Below are positions 46,846-56,200 of a DNA stretch of 64,000 nucleotides, piece by piece. Positions within the stretch are counted from its first letter, which is position 1; each line of letters starts with the position of its first letter. The notes beneath the pieces were generated by a model. The model did no database searches, was not told the DNA's origin, and saw only the letters and a list, made by a program, of their open reading frames with translations. The DNA is taken from assembly GCF_916700565.1 (NCBI RefSeq), contig NZ_CAKAKO010000006.1:850458-914457 (forward strand), given 5' to 3'. This DNA is from Xenophilus sp. Marseille-Q4582. GTDB taxonomy: Bacteria > Pseudomonadota > Gammaproteobacteria > Burkholderiales > Burkholderiaceae_C. The translations under genes were made by a program, and so were the position numbers.

Positions 46846-48122
46846 ATGACCCCTGACAACGCCCCGGCGCGCGCGCAGTTGCGCCATTTCATCGACACCC
46901 ATTTCGACGAGCAGGTCGCCACCCTGGCGCGGCTGGTGCAATGCCCGTCCGACAACCCGCCCGGCGACTGCCGCCCGCATGCCGAACGCACGGCCGAACT
47001 GTTCGAGGCGATGGGCTTCACGGTGGAGCGCCATGCCGTGCCTGACGCCTTCGCACGGCAGCACGGCATGCGCAGCGTCACCAACCTGATCGTGCGCGAG
47101 CGCTTCGGCGACGGCCCGGTCATCGCGCTCAACGCGCACGGCGACGTGGTGCCGCCCGGCGACGGCTGGTCCTGCGACCCGTACGGCGGCGAGGTGCGCG
47201 ACGGCTGGCTCTACGGCCGCGGCGCCGCCGTGTCCAAGTCCGACTTCACCACCTACGGCCAGGCGCTGCGTGCGCTCAAGCACGCGCATGCGCAGGGCAC
47301 GCCGCTCGCGGGCACGGTAGAACTGCACCTGACCTACGACGAGGAAACGGGCGGCATGACCGGCCCGGGCTGGCTGCTGGCCGAAGGGCTGAGCCGGCCG
47401 GACTACGTGATCTCCGCCGCCCTCTCCCACCACGTGGTGGTGGCGCACAACGGCTGCCTGCACCTGGAAGTGACGCTGCGCGGCCTGTCGGCCCATGCGG
47501 CGCGCCCGGAGACCGGCCATGACGCCATCGAAGCCGCCGCCACGCTGCTGCCCGCGCTCTACCGCTACCGCGACAGCCTGGCGCAGCGCCCCTCGCAAAC
47601 GCCCGGCATCGGCCACCCGACCATGGTCGTGGGCCTGATCGAAGGCGGCATCAACACCAACGTGGTGGCCGACCGGCTGAGCCTGCGCATCGACCGCCGC
47701 ATCGTGCCCGAGGAATCGCCCGAGGCGGTGGAGGCCGAGCTGCGCGCCGTGATCGAAGAGGCCTGCGCCCCGCTGGCCGGCATCCGCGCCGAGGTGCGCC
47801 AGATCCTGCTGGCGCGTCCCTTTACGCCCGCGCCCGGCAGCGAGGCGCTCACGGCCCTGATGTGCCGCGAGGCCAGCGCCGCCATGGGCCAGGAGGTGAC
47901 GCCCATCGGCGTGCCGCTGTACACCGACGCGCGCCTGTATGCCGAGGCCGGCATTCCCACCGTGATGTACGGCGCCGGCCCCAAGAGCCTGATCGAGGCC
48001 AACGGCCACCGCGCCGACGAGCGCGTGCCGCTCTTCGAGCTGCGCGCCGCCACCGTGGCCGTGGCCCACGTGCTGCTCGAACTGCTGACCCCCACCGCCA
48101 TCCCCACCCCAGGAGAGAACCC

Positions 48123-48126
<4 letters not shown>
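46846..48126 (+). CDS. M20-family metallo-amidohydrolase (ArgE/DapE-like)
   Basis: Binuclear zinc hydrolase (426 aa) of the M20/ArgE/DapE group. Metal ligands and base: [16 protein letters not shown] (first His and Asp), [10 protein letters not shown], and the catalytic Glu-Glu in LTYDEETGG; the dimerisation domain contains [24 protein letters not shown] and [11 protein letters not shown]. The C-terminal His motif is [12 protein letters not shown]. It starts 3 bp after the dehydrogenase stop and overlaps the ABC ATPase start by four bases (ATGA). In context it may cleave an N-acyl or N-carbamoyl amino acid released by the ring-opening amidohydrolase. Confidence 0.9.
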
Positions 48127-48857
<731 letters not shown>

Positions 48858-48881
48858 ACCCGCCACGCCGGCGGCAGTCCG

Positions 48882-48905
48882 GACGAATTCACGGATGAAT
48901 TCACA
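48882..48905. repeat. Adjacent 12-bp tandem duplication
   Basis: GACGAATTCACG (48882-48893) is followed directly by GATGAATTCACA. It lies between the ABC ATPase stop and the preferred start of the interrupted CapA-fusion gene, and contains the rejected upstream ATG (48895). Confidence 0.6.
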
Positions 48906-48942
48906 ATGGCGTGACATTCATTTCTGTCCCAGACTCGCCGGC

Positions 48943-49452
48943 ATGAAGGATCCTGCGCCCGCTTCCCCGCCGTCCTCACCCGCCCCGCCGCAGCCCGGCG
49001 CCCCCGCACAGGCGCTGCTGACCCGGCTGAAGCCGCTGGCCACGCAGCACCTGGCCGCCGCGGCCCCCGCCGCGTCGCCCGGCGTGCCGCCCTGCGTGCT
49101 GTTTCTCGCCCTCGGCCATGAAGCGGCGCGCGCGCAGGTGCTGTGCGTGACCGGCGCCGATTTCGAGGCGGCTTGGGCCGCGGCCGCAGCCGCCGTTGAG
49201 CACGCGGCGCGGCGCCTGCCGGCCGCGCCGGCCTGGCTGCGCATCGACCGCGTGGCCCAGGTGCAGGCGCTCCCCTGGGCACAGCTGCAGGCGCTGCTGG
49301 GCCAGGTCAAGCGCAACTACCTGCGCTCGGGCATCGCCTTCGATGCCGGCTTCACCCATGCCCTGCTCGAGCAGGAACTGGGCGCCAATGCCATCCTCTA
49401 CGACGGCGATCACGAGGCCTGCACGCCCAACGCCGCCAACCTGCGCGCCTAG
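48943..49452 (+). pseudogene. IS-interrupted CapA-fusion gene, 5' part
   Basis: First 169 codons of a large gene cut by IS copy 2; an earlier ATG at 48895 is possible. The TAG that now ends it is made by the TA target site plus the first base of the IS. After a Pro/Ala-rich start (KDPAPASPPSSPAPPQPGAP) comes a mixed alpha/beta domain: VPPCVLFLALGHEAARAQVLC, then WLRIDRVAQVQALPW, and FDAGFTHALLEQELGANAIL. This lead domain is not one I recognise. Removing the IS and one TA joins ...NLRA to YTRQRFGRAL... in frame with no lost codon. Confidence 0.88.
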
Positions 49453-50774
49453 CAGGCCGTTGAAAAATCCCCTGCGAGCGTCCGCGTCGGCCGCTACGAT
49501 CTGAAGCCATCCCGGAACAACTGCGACAAGAAAGATGAGAGGCAACCAAGACTTCCAGGGGGCGATGTTTAGCTACATCAGCCTTGAAGAAAGAGTGCCA
49601 GCGGCACACCCGCTGCGCAAGTTGCGCGCCGTGGTGGATGCGCTGCTGTCGAGCATGAACAGCGAGTTCGAAGCGGTGTACGCCCGCCGTGGCCGCCCCT
49701 CGGTGCCGCCGGAGATGCTGCTCAAGGCCTTGCTGCTGCAAATCCTGTTCTCCATCCGCAGCGAACGCCAGCTGGTCGAGGCGGTCAACTACAACCTGCT
49801 GTACCGCTGGTTCGTGGGCCTGAACATTGAAGACAAGGTCTGGGACCACTCCACCTTCAGCGCCAACCGCGAACGCCTCTTCAACGAAGACCTGGCGCGC
49901 GCCTTCTTCGAGCGCGTCAAGCTCAGCGCCCAGTGGGGCCGGCTTGCCAGCGACGAACACTTCAGCGTGGACGGCACGCTGATTGAGGCCTGGGCCTCGC
50001 ACAAGAGTTTCAAACGCAAAGACGACGACAGCGGCACGCCACCCGGACGCAACCCCGAGGTGAGCTGCAAAGGGCAGGAGCGCTGCAACGACACCCACGC
50101 CAGCACCACCGATGCCGATGCCCGGCTGTTCAAGAAGAGCGCGGGCGACAAATCTCGCCTGTGCCACATGGGGCACATCCTCATGGAGAACCGCAACGGG
50201 CTGATCGTGGATGTGGAGATCACACATGCCAGTGGCACCGCCGAGCGCGAGGCGGCGCTGGCGATGCTCAAACGCCGGGGAAACAAGAACAAGCGGGCCA
50301 CGGTCGGGGCCGACAAAGGTTACGACAGCCAGGCCTTCATCAAGGGCTGCCGAAAGCTCAAAGTCACGCCACACGTGGCGGCCAAGGACAAGCACTCGGC
50401 GGTCGATGGCCGCATCCGGCGCCACGAGGGCTACAAGACCAGCCTCAAAGTGCGCAAGCGCATCGAGGAGGCCTTTGGCTGGATCAAGACAGTGGGTGGT
50501 CTGGCCAAGACCAAATTGATCGGTCAGGCCAAGCTCGCGGGCCAGGCGCTGCTGTGCTTTGCCACCTACAACCTGGTGCGCATGGGCAGTCTGGGCGGCT
50601 GGTGGGACGCGCATCATGCGTGAACCATGGGATACGTGCGCCCGGAACGGGCAAAACGGCCTGCAAACAGGCCGAAATGGCCGCTCCAATCGCTGCGCAG
50701 GCCAGTTTGGGCGATCCGTTTCTTCGAAATCCACGACCCTGGCGCGTTCGATGAGCATTTTTTCAACGGCCTGC
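49452..50774 (+). mobile_element. IS5-type insertion sequence, copy 2
   Basis: 1323 bp, same length and 16-bp ends (GCAGGCCGTTGAAAAA) as copy 1 but in opposite orientation. TA target duplications at 49450-49451 and 50775-50776. It interrupts the CapA-fusion gene after codon 169. Three base differences from copy 1 are visible. Confidence 0.95.
49535..50623 (+). CDS. IS5-family DDE transposase (copy 2)
   Basis: Transposase (362 aa) with intact catalytic Asp (EHFSVDGTL), Asp (GADKGYD) and Glu (RIEEAFGW). It differs from copy 1 in carrying Phe before the first catalytic Asp (the usual form) and Ser-Cys in PEVSCKGQE where copy 1 has Asn-Phe. The Asn-Phe form is closer to the family pattern around NxxHAST, so this copy may be the weaker at that site. 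Confidence 0.95.
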   Translation: MRGNQDFQGAMFSYISLEERVPAAHPLRKLRAVVDALLSSMNSEFEAVYARRGRPSVPPEMLLKALLLQILFSIRSERQLVEAVNYNLLYRWFVGLNIEDKVWDHSTFSANRERLFNEDLARAFFERVKLSAQWGRLASDEHFSVDGTLIEAWASHKSFKRKDDDSGTPPGRNPEVSCKGQERCNDTHASTTDADARLFKKSAGDKSRLCHMGHILMENRNGLIVDVEITHASGTAEREAALAMLKRRGNKNKRATVGADKGYDSQAFIKGCRKLKVTPHVAAKDKHSAVDGRIRRHEGYKTSLKVRKRIEEAFGWIKTVGGLAKTKLIGQAKLAGQALLCFATYNLVRMGSLGGWWDAHHA

Positions 50775-53585
50775 TACACGCGCCAGCGCTTCGGCCGCGC
50801 GCTGGAATGGCCCGCGGCCGACGACGCGCCGCTGTGGCTTTTCGACACGCGCGCCGTCTTCGCCGACGGCGAAGCGCTGCACGTGATCGAGCACGAAGGC
50901 CGCGAGAGCGGCTACCGCCTGCTGCCCGACTGGGGCCCGCGCGGCGTGCGCGAGGTGGTGGCGCGCGCGGCCGGCTACCTGGGCCGGCAGGTGCAGCCTT
51001 CGGGGCTGTACCACTACGGCTGGTTCCCCTGCTTCGACCGCCCCATTCCCACCTACAACACGCTGCGCCATGCCAGCTCCACCTACGCGCTGCTGGAGGC
51101 GTGGGAGCTGACGCAGGCGCCGGCCCAGCTGGCCGCGGCGGAACGCGCGCTCGACTGGCTGGCCACGCAGGCCATCCGCACGCTGCCCCTGCCCGACGGC
51201 GGCACGGCCGCCTTCCTGGTGGACGTGGGCGACGAGATCAAGCTCGGCGGCAATGCGGTGTGCCTGCTGGCCTTCAGCAAGCATGCGCAGCTCACCGGCA
51301 GCCTGGCCTACCGGCCCCTGCTGGACCAACTGGCGCGCGGCGTGCTGCACATGCAGCAGCCCGACACCGGCGGCTTCGTGCATGTGCTCAATTACCCGCA
51401 GCTGAGCGTCAAGCAGGCGCAGCGCATCATCTATTACGACGGCGAGGCGGCTTTCGGCCTGATGCGCCTGTACGGCCTCACGCGCAACCCGCGCTACCTG
51501 GCCGCGGTCGAACGCGCTTTCGACCATTTCATCGCCGCCGAACACTGGCGCGCGCACGACCACTGGCTGGGCTACTGCGTGAACGAGCTGACGCTGTACC
51601 GGCCCGAGGCACGCTACTTCCGCTTCGGCCTGGACAACGTGCGCGGCCACCTGGACTTCGTGCTGGAGCGCATCACCACCTTCCCCACGCTGCTGGAGCT
51701 GATGTGCGCGGCCGAGCGCATGATCGTGCGCCTGCAGGCCGACCCCACGCACGCGGGCCTGCTGCAGGGCTTCGACCTCGACAAGTTCCACCGCGCCCTG
51801 GAACACCGGGCACGCTACCTGCTCAGCGGCCATTTCTGGCCCGAGCTGGCCATGTTCTTCAAGAACCCGGCGCGCATCGTCGGCAGCTTCTTCATCCGCC
51901 ACCACAGCTGGCGCGTGCGCATCGACGACGTGGAGCACTACCTGTCGGGGCTGGTCGCCTACCTGCAGTACCGCGAAGGGCCGCCCCGCCTGCCGCGCCA
52001 GGGCCCCGTGGTGGCCTGGGGCGGCGACGTGAACCTGGGCCGCCGCCAGCATTACCTGACCGAGCGCCTGGGCATGGCGCGCACGCTGGCGCCGGTGCGC
52101 GCGCTCGCGCGGGCCGACCTGGCCATCGTCAACCTCGAATGCGTGGTCGCCACGGGCGGCGAGCGCGGCGTGGCCAAGGGCGAAGGCGGCCCCTACTACT
52201 TCCGCGCGCGGCCGGCGATGCTGGAGGTGCTCACCACCGCGGGCGTGGGCCTGGTTGCCACGGCCAACAACCACGCGGGCGACTACGGCCCGTCGGCGGT
52301 CGCGGAGCATCTGCAATGGCTCGCGCGCGCGGGCATCGCGCAGGCCGGCAGCGGGCGCAACGCCGACGAAGCCCTGCAGCCGGCCTTCGCCCGCGCCGGC
52401 CCGCTGACCGTGGCGCTGTTCGCCGTCGACAGCACCCAGCCGCGCTTTGCGGCCCGTAGCGACACGCCCGGCTGCGCCTGGCTGCCGCCCGACGACCCGG
52501 CGGCCTGGACCGCCGCGCTCGCGCCGCGCATCGCGCAGGCGCGCACGCGCGCCGACGTGGTGCTGGTCGCCGTGCACTGGGGCGCCAACCACCGGCGCCG
52601 GCCCTCGGCCGCGCAGCAGGCGCTGGGCCGGGCGATCATCGACGCCGGAGCGGACGCGGTGCTGGGCGCCTCGGCGCACCGGCTGCAGGGCCTGGGCGTC
52701 CACCAGGGCCGGCCCATCGTGTACGACGCCGGCGACCTGCTCTTCGATGCCCGCCGCCAGGACGGCGGCGCGGGCGGCGTGTTCGAGCTGGAGCTCGGCG
52801 TGCAGGGCGTGCGGCGCGTGGTCTTCGTGCCGGTGCAGGTCGGCTTCGGCCAGAGCGTGGAACTGCAGGGCGAGGCCCGCATCGAAGCGGCCCGGCGCTA
52901 CGTGGCGCTGTGTGCCGAGCTGGGGACGCCGCTGGCCCTGCGCGAGGACGGTACGGCCGCGCTGGAGCTGATGCCGCCTGCGCGGCCGGCCCCAAGCGCG
53001 CGCAGCGGCCCGGCCCGGCCCGCCCCCTTGCCCTGCGACCTGCACGCGCTGCGTGCACCGCTGCCACCGCCCGCGGGCGCCTGCGTGCATCAGGTTCCCG
53101 CCGATGCGCGCCTGCCGCAGCCGCTGGCCCTGGGCCCGCTGCGCCTGCTCGGCCTGCGCATGGAGCCTGCCGCGCCCCTGACCCAGCGCCAGAGCCCGTG
53201 GGTGCGCAGCTACTGGTGCTGCGACGCGCCCGTGCCGCAGGATTTTCGGCTGGACCTGCGCGCCGTGCCGCTGGCCGACGGCGCGCCGGCCGGCCGCGAG
53301 GCCTGGGGCCGGGGCATGGACCATGACCCCTGCGACTGGCTCTGGCCCACAAGCCGCTGGCAACCCGGCGCGATCTATGTGGACCTGTGCCCGCTGCGCC
53401 CGCCGCCGCTCGGCGAGATCGCCAACGGCCGCCTGCAGCTGCAGGTGGCGCTGGTCCGGGATCGCGAGCGGCTGCATGTGCACACGCTGCCGCACTTCGT
53501 CGAGGTCGCGATCCCGGGCCGGCCCGGCGCGCCCACCGATGCACCGCACGTTCCGGCCCCGGCCGCCGCGCTTTCCGCCTCCTGA
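50775..53585 (+). pseudogene. IS-interrupted CapA-fusion gene, 3' part
   Basis: Remaining 936 codons of the split gene, open from the TAC at 50775. In the restored protein (about 1105 aa), residues about 240-560 are alpha-helical repeats typical of six-hairpin glycosidases or glucuronyl epimerases (PIPTYNTLRHASSTYALLEAW, DEIKLGGNAVCLLAFSKH, IIYYDGEAAFGLMRLYG). Residues about 580-860 form a CapA/PgsA metallophosphatase-like domain (VAWGGDVNLGRR, AIVNLECVVA, ATANNHAGDYG, VAVHWGANH, GASAHRLQG). The last 160 residues form a beta-rich domain. No signal peptide is seen. A role in surface polymer or poly-glutamate synthesis is inferred from CapA. It might still be translated from an internal start. 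Confidence 0.85.
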
Positions 53586-53591
53586 GTCGCC

Positions 53592-54536
53592 ATGCCCGCG
53601 CCACCCCCCGTCCCTTCGTGCCGGCCACGGCCGCGCTTGTCGTCGTTGCGCGCGATGGGCGTGGCACTGCTCGCTGCCCCGCTCAGCCAGGCGCACGCGC
53701 TGATGCCGCCCGAAGCACCACTGCCCTGGAGCCAGCCCGCCAGCCGCGCCGACTGCCCCGACGCCGACGGCTATCTCTGGCTGCCGCTGGACACCGGCGA
53801 TGTGTGCCTGCGCTACTTCGCCTCCGCCGGCCTGCAGGGCGCCGACACCGCCATCGTGTACTTCACCGGCGATCGCGACCGACTGCTGAACACGCCGCCG
53901 GCCCAGATCCCGGCCAACACGGCGCAGGCGCAGACCGCCGCCATGGACGCCTTCGCGCGCCAGGCTGGTCTGCCGGTGGTGATGCTCGCGCGGCCGGGCA
54001 CCTACGGCTCCTCGGGCGACCACCGGCTGCGCCGGCGCCTGGTGGAGGAATTCGTTCCGCTCGCGGCCGGGGTGGATCTGCTACAGCGCCGCCACGGCAT
54101 CCGCCACCTGGTGCTGTGGGGCCACAGCGGCGGCGCCACGGCCGTCGCCGCACTGCTCACCCTGGGCCGCCAGGGCGTGCGCTGCGCCGTCATGACTTCG
54201 CCCGCCTTCGACTACCTGGAGCGCTGGCGCATGAACCGCACCGTCGGCGGGCCGGCGCCCTCAGTGGCGCGCGGGCAGGTGCTGGCGCGCGCCATGTACG
54301 ACCCGCTGGCCCATGTGGCGGGCGTGGCGGCCGATCCGGCGCGCGCGGTGCATGTGATGGGCGACCCGCGCGACAAGGTCACGCCTTTCGTGCTGCAGGC
54401 CGAGTTCGTCCAGGCCCTGCAGGCGGCCGGCCACCGGGCCCAGATGCACCAGGCGCAAGCCGCGCCGCCGATGTTCCACAACCTGCGCGAGCAGGCGGGC
54501 CTGCGCCAGGCGGCGGCCTGCGCGCGCGGCGGCTGA
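53592..54536 (+). CDS. Exported alpha/beta hydrolase
   Basis: Predicted secreted hydrolase (314 aa), starting 6 bp after the CapA-fusion stop. A signal sequence is likely (MGVALLAAPLSQAHA near residues 22-36; an in-frame ATG there may be the true start). The nucleophile elbow is LWGHSGGATAVAAL, preceded by VVMLARPGTYGSSGDHR. The Asp may be in HVMGDPRDKVTPF and the His in APPMFHNLRE. Tight spacing suggests co-transcription with the interrupted gene, so the IS is probably polar on it. Confidence 0.8.
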   Translation: MPAPPPVPSCRPRPRLSSLRAMGVALLAAPLSQAHALMPPEAPLPWSQPASRADCPDADGYLWLPLDTGDVCLRYFASAGLQGADTAIVYFTGDRDRLLNTPPAQIPANTAQAQTAAMDAFARQAGLPVVMLARPGTYGSSGDHRLRRRLVEEFVPLAAGVDLLQRRHGIRHLVLWGHSGGATAVAALLTLGRQGVRCAVMTSPAFDYLERWRMNRTVGGPAPSVARGQVLARAMYDPLAHVAGVAADPARAVHVMGDPRDKVTPFVLQAEFVQALQAAGHRAQMHQAQAAPPMFHNLREQAGLRQAAACARGG

Positions 54537-54547
54537 GCCGCGGACTC

Positions 54548-54708
54548 AGAAGGTGTGAATGAATCCCGCGTGGCCGAGCAGACCGTCCAGGGGTGCGCCA
54601 TCGAGGCGCAAAGCGCAGCCATAGCTCGGGCTATGGCGAGCATTTGCAACGATGAGGGCGTGCACCTGGGCGGGATGAGCGGGCATGTGGGGTTCGTTCA
54701 CACCTTCT
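54548..54708. repeat. 161-bp long-palindrome element (MITE- or REP-like)
   Basis: The ends are inverted repeats: AGAAGGTGTGAATGAATCCC at 54548-54567, and at 54689-54708 a segment whose complement is AGAAGGTGTGAACGAACCCC (18 of 20 identical). Similarity between the halves continues inward, and the exact centre is a perfect hairpin, CCATAGC-TCGG-GCTATGG (54619-54636). The element lies between two convergent genes and its right arm touches the TGA of the efflux channel gene. Confidence 0.8.
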
Positions 54709-56195
54709 CAGCGGGGCGCCGCAGCGGCCGGTGCCGGGGGCGCGGCGAGCCAGTGCGCCTCCCAGCCCCCGCCCAGGGCCTGGATCAGTTCCACCGCCGC
54801 CGTCTGGCGCGACAGCTGCACCTGCGCCAGCGCGCGGCGCGCGCTGAGCGCCGCGGCCTGCGCGCTGACGACTTCGGTGTAGCTGACCTGCGCGGCGCGG
54901 TAGCGGTTGAGCTGCTGCTGCTCGGTGCGATCGGCCGCTTCGGAGGCTTCGCGCCGCAGCCCGGCCTGCTCGGCCAGCGCCGCCGCGGCGCTGAGCTGGT
55001 CTTCGACGTTCTGGAAGGCCGTGAGCACGCGCTGGCGGTAGCGCGCCACCGCGGCTTCGTGGCCGGCGCGGGCGCTGTCCACGCGCGCGCCGGTGGCGCC
55101 GGCGTCGAACAGGGTCTGCGCCGCGGACAGGCCCAGCGCCCACAGCATGTTCGAGGCGCTGAACAGGTCGCCCACGCGGCTGGTGCTGCTGCCCACCGAG
55201 GCCGACAGGCTCAAGCTCGGGAAGTAGGCCGCCCGCGCGATGCCGATCTGCGCGTTGGCCGCCGCCACGTCGCGCTCGGCGGCGGCGATGTCGGGGCGCC
55301 GCTGCAGCAGCTGCGAAGGCACGGTGAGCGGCACCGTCGGCACCACCGGCCGCCAGGCGGCGGGCGCCAGCCGGAACTCGGCCGGCGCAGCGCCCACCAG
55401 CACCGCGATCGCATGCTCCAGCACCGCGCGGTTGCGCTGCAGGCCCACGCGCTCGGCGCGCGCGTTCACCAGCTGGGTCTGCGCCTGCAGCACGTCGGTC
55501 TGGCCCGCGATGCCGGCTTCGTAGCGGTTGCGCGTGATGGTCAGCGCGCGCTCGTAGCCCTCGATGCTCTGCGCCAGCAGCGCGATCTCGGCGTCGGTCT
55601 CGCGCAGCGTCAGGTAGTTGATGGCCAGATCGCCGATGGCCGACAGGCGCGCCGCGGCCAGGTCCGCTTCGCTGGCCTGCGCGCCCGCCACGGCGCTGGT
55701 GCCGGCCTCGCGCAGCCGGCCCCACAGGTCCACCGACCAGTCGGCCCCCAGCGTGGCCGAGTAGCTGCCGCTGGCATTGCTCTGCCCGCGCACGTTGCCG
55801 CTGCGGCGCCCGCTGCCATTGAGCGAGACCGTCGGAAAGAGCTGCGCGCGCTGCTCGCGCACCAGCGCCTGCGCCTGGCTGTAGGCGGCCACGGCGGCGG
55901 CGATGTTCTGGTTCGACACCTGCACGCGCCCGGCCAGTTCGTCGAGCACCGGATCGCCGAAGCGCGTCCACCAGTCGCCGCTTTGCAGCGTGTCGCCGGG
56001 CACGGCCGGCATCCAGCCTTCGACCGCGGGCGCTTCCTTCCACGCCAGGGGCTGCGGGGATTCGGGCACGGCGTGGGGCGGGCCGAGGGCACAGCCGCTC
56101 AGCGCGGCGGCACCCGCCAGGGCCAGCAGCGCGCGGCGGCGCGGCTGCGGGACGGCGAAAGGCGAAGAAGCGGCAGGAAACGATGAAACGGTCAT
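54708..56195 (-). CDS. RND efflux outer-membrane channel (OprM/NodT family)
   Basis: Outer-membrane lipoprotein channel (495 aa), last gene of the efflux operon. Lipobox LSGC at about residues 33-36 within a signal peptide (ALLALAGAAALSGCALGPPHA). The two OEP repeats follow (FGDPVLDELAGRVQVSNQNIAAAVA; TRVGDLFSASNMLWALGLSAAQTLFDAGATGARV). It starts 5 bp after the second pump gene. It forms the exit duct of the tripartite pump. Confidence 0.93.
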   Translation of the reverse strand: MTVSSFPAASSPFAVPQPRRRALLALAGAAALSGCALGPPHAVPESPQPLAWKEAPAVEGWMPAVPGDTLQSGDWWTRFGDPVLDELAGRVQVSNQNIAAAVAAYSQAQALVREQRAQLFPTVSLNGSGRRSGNVRGQSNASGSYSATLGADWSVDLWGRLREAGTSAVAGAQASEADLAAARLSAIGDLAINYLTLRETDAEIALLAQSIEGYERALTITRNRYEAGIAGQTDVLQAQTQLVNARAERVGLQRNRAVLEHAIAVLVGAAPAEFRLAPAAWRPVVPTVPLTVPSQLLQRRPDIAAAERDVAAANAQIGIARAAYFPSLSLSASVGSSTSRVGDLFSASNMLWALGLSAAQTLFDAGATGARVDSARAGHEAAVARYRQRVLTAFQNVEDQLSAAAALAEQAGLRREASEAADRTEQQQLNRYRAAQVSYTEVVSAQAAALSARRALAQVQLSRQTAAVELIQALGGGWEAHWLAAPPAPAAAAPR

Positions 56196-56200
56196 GGCGA

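Noticed and set aside
43906..48069. Minus-strand open frame of 1387 codons opposite the dehydrogenase and M20 genes
   Set aside because: Shadow frame created by high GC third positions; His/Arg/Ala-rich with no domain, while the plus-strand genes are full of recognised motifs.
48895..48942. Upstream ATG for the CapA-fusion gene
   Set aside because: Lies inside a 12-bp tandem duplication and adds residues unlike the Pro/Ala-rich start; kept only as an alternative.
50763..54023. Minus-strand open frame of 1086 codons opposite the CapA-fusion gene
   Set aside because: Same shadow effect; it even reads through the IS boundary and has no protein-like features.
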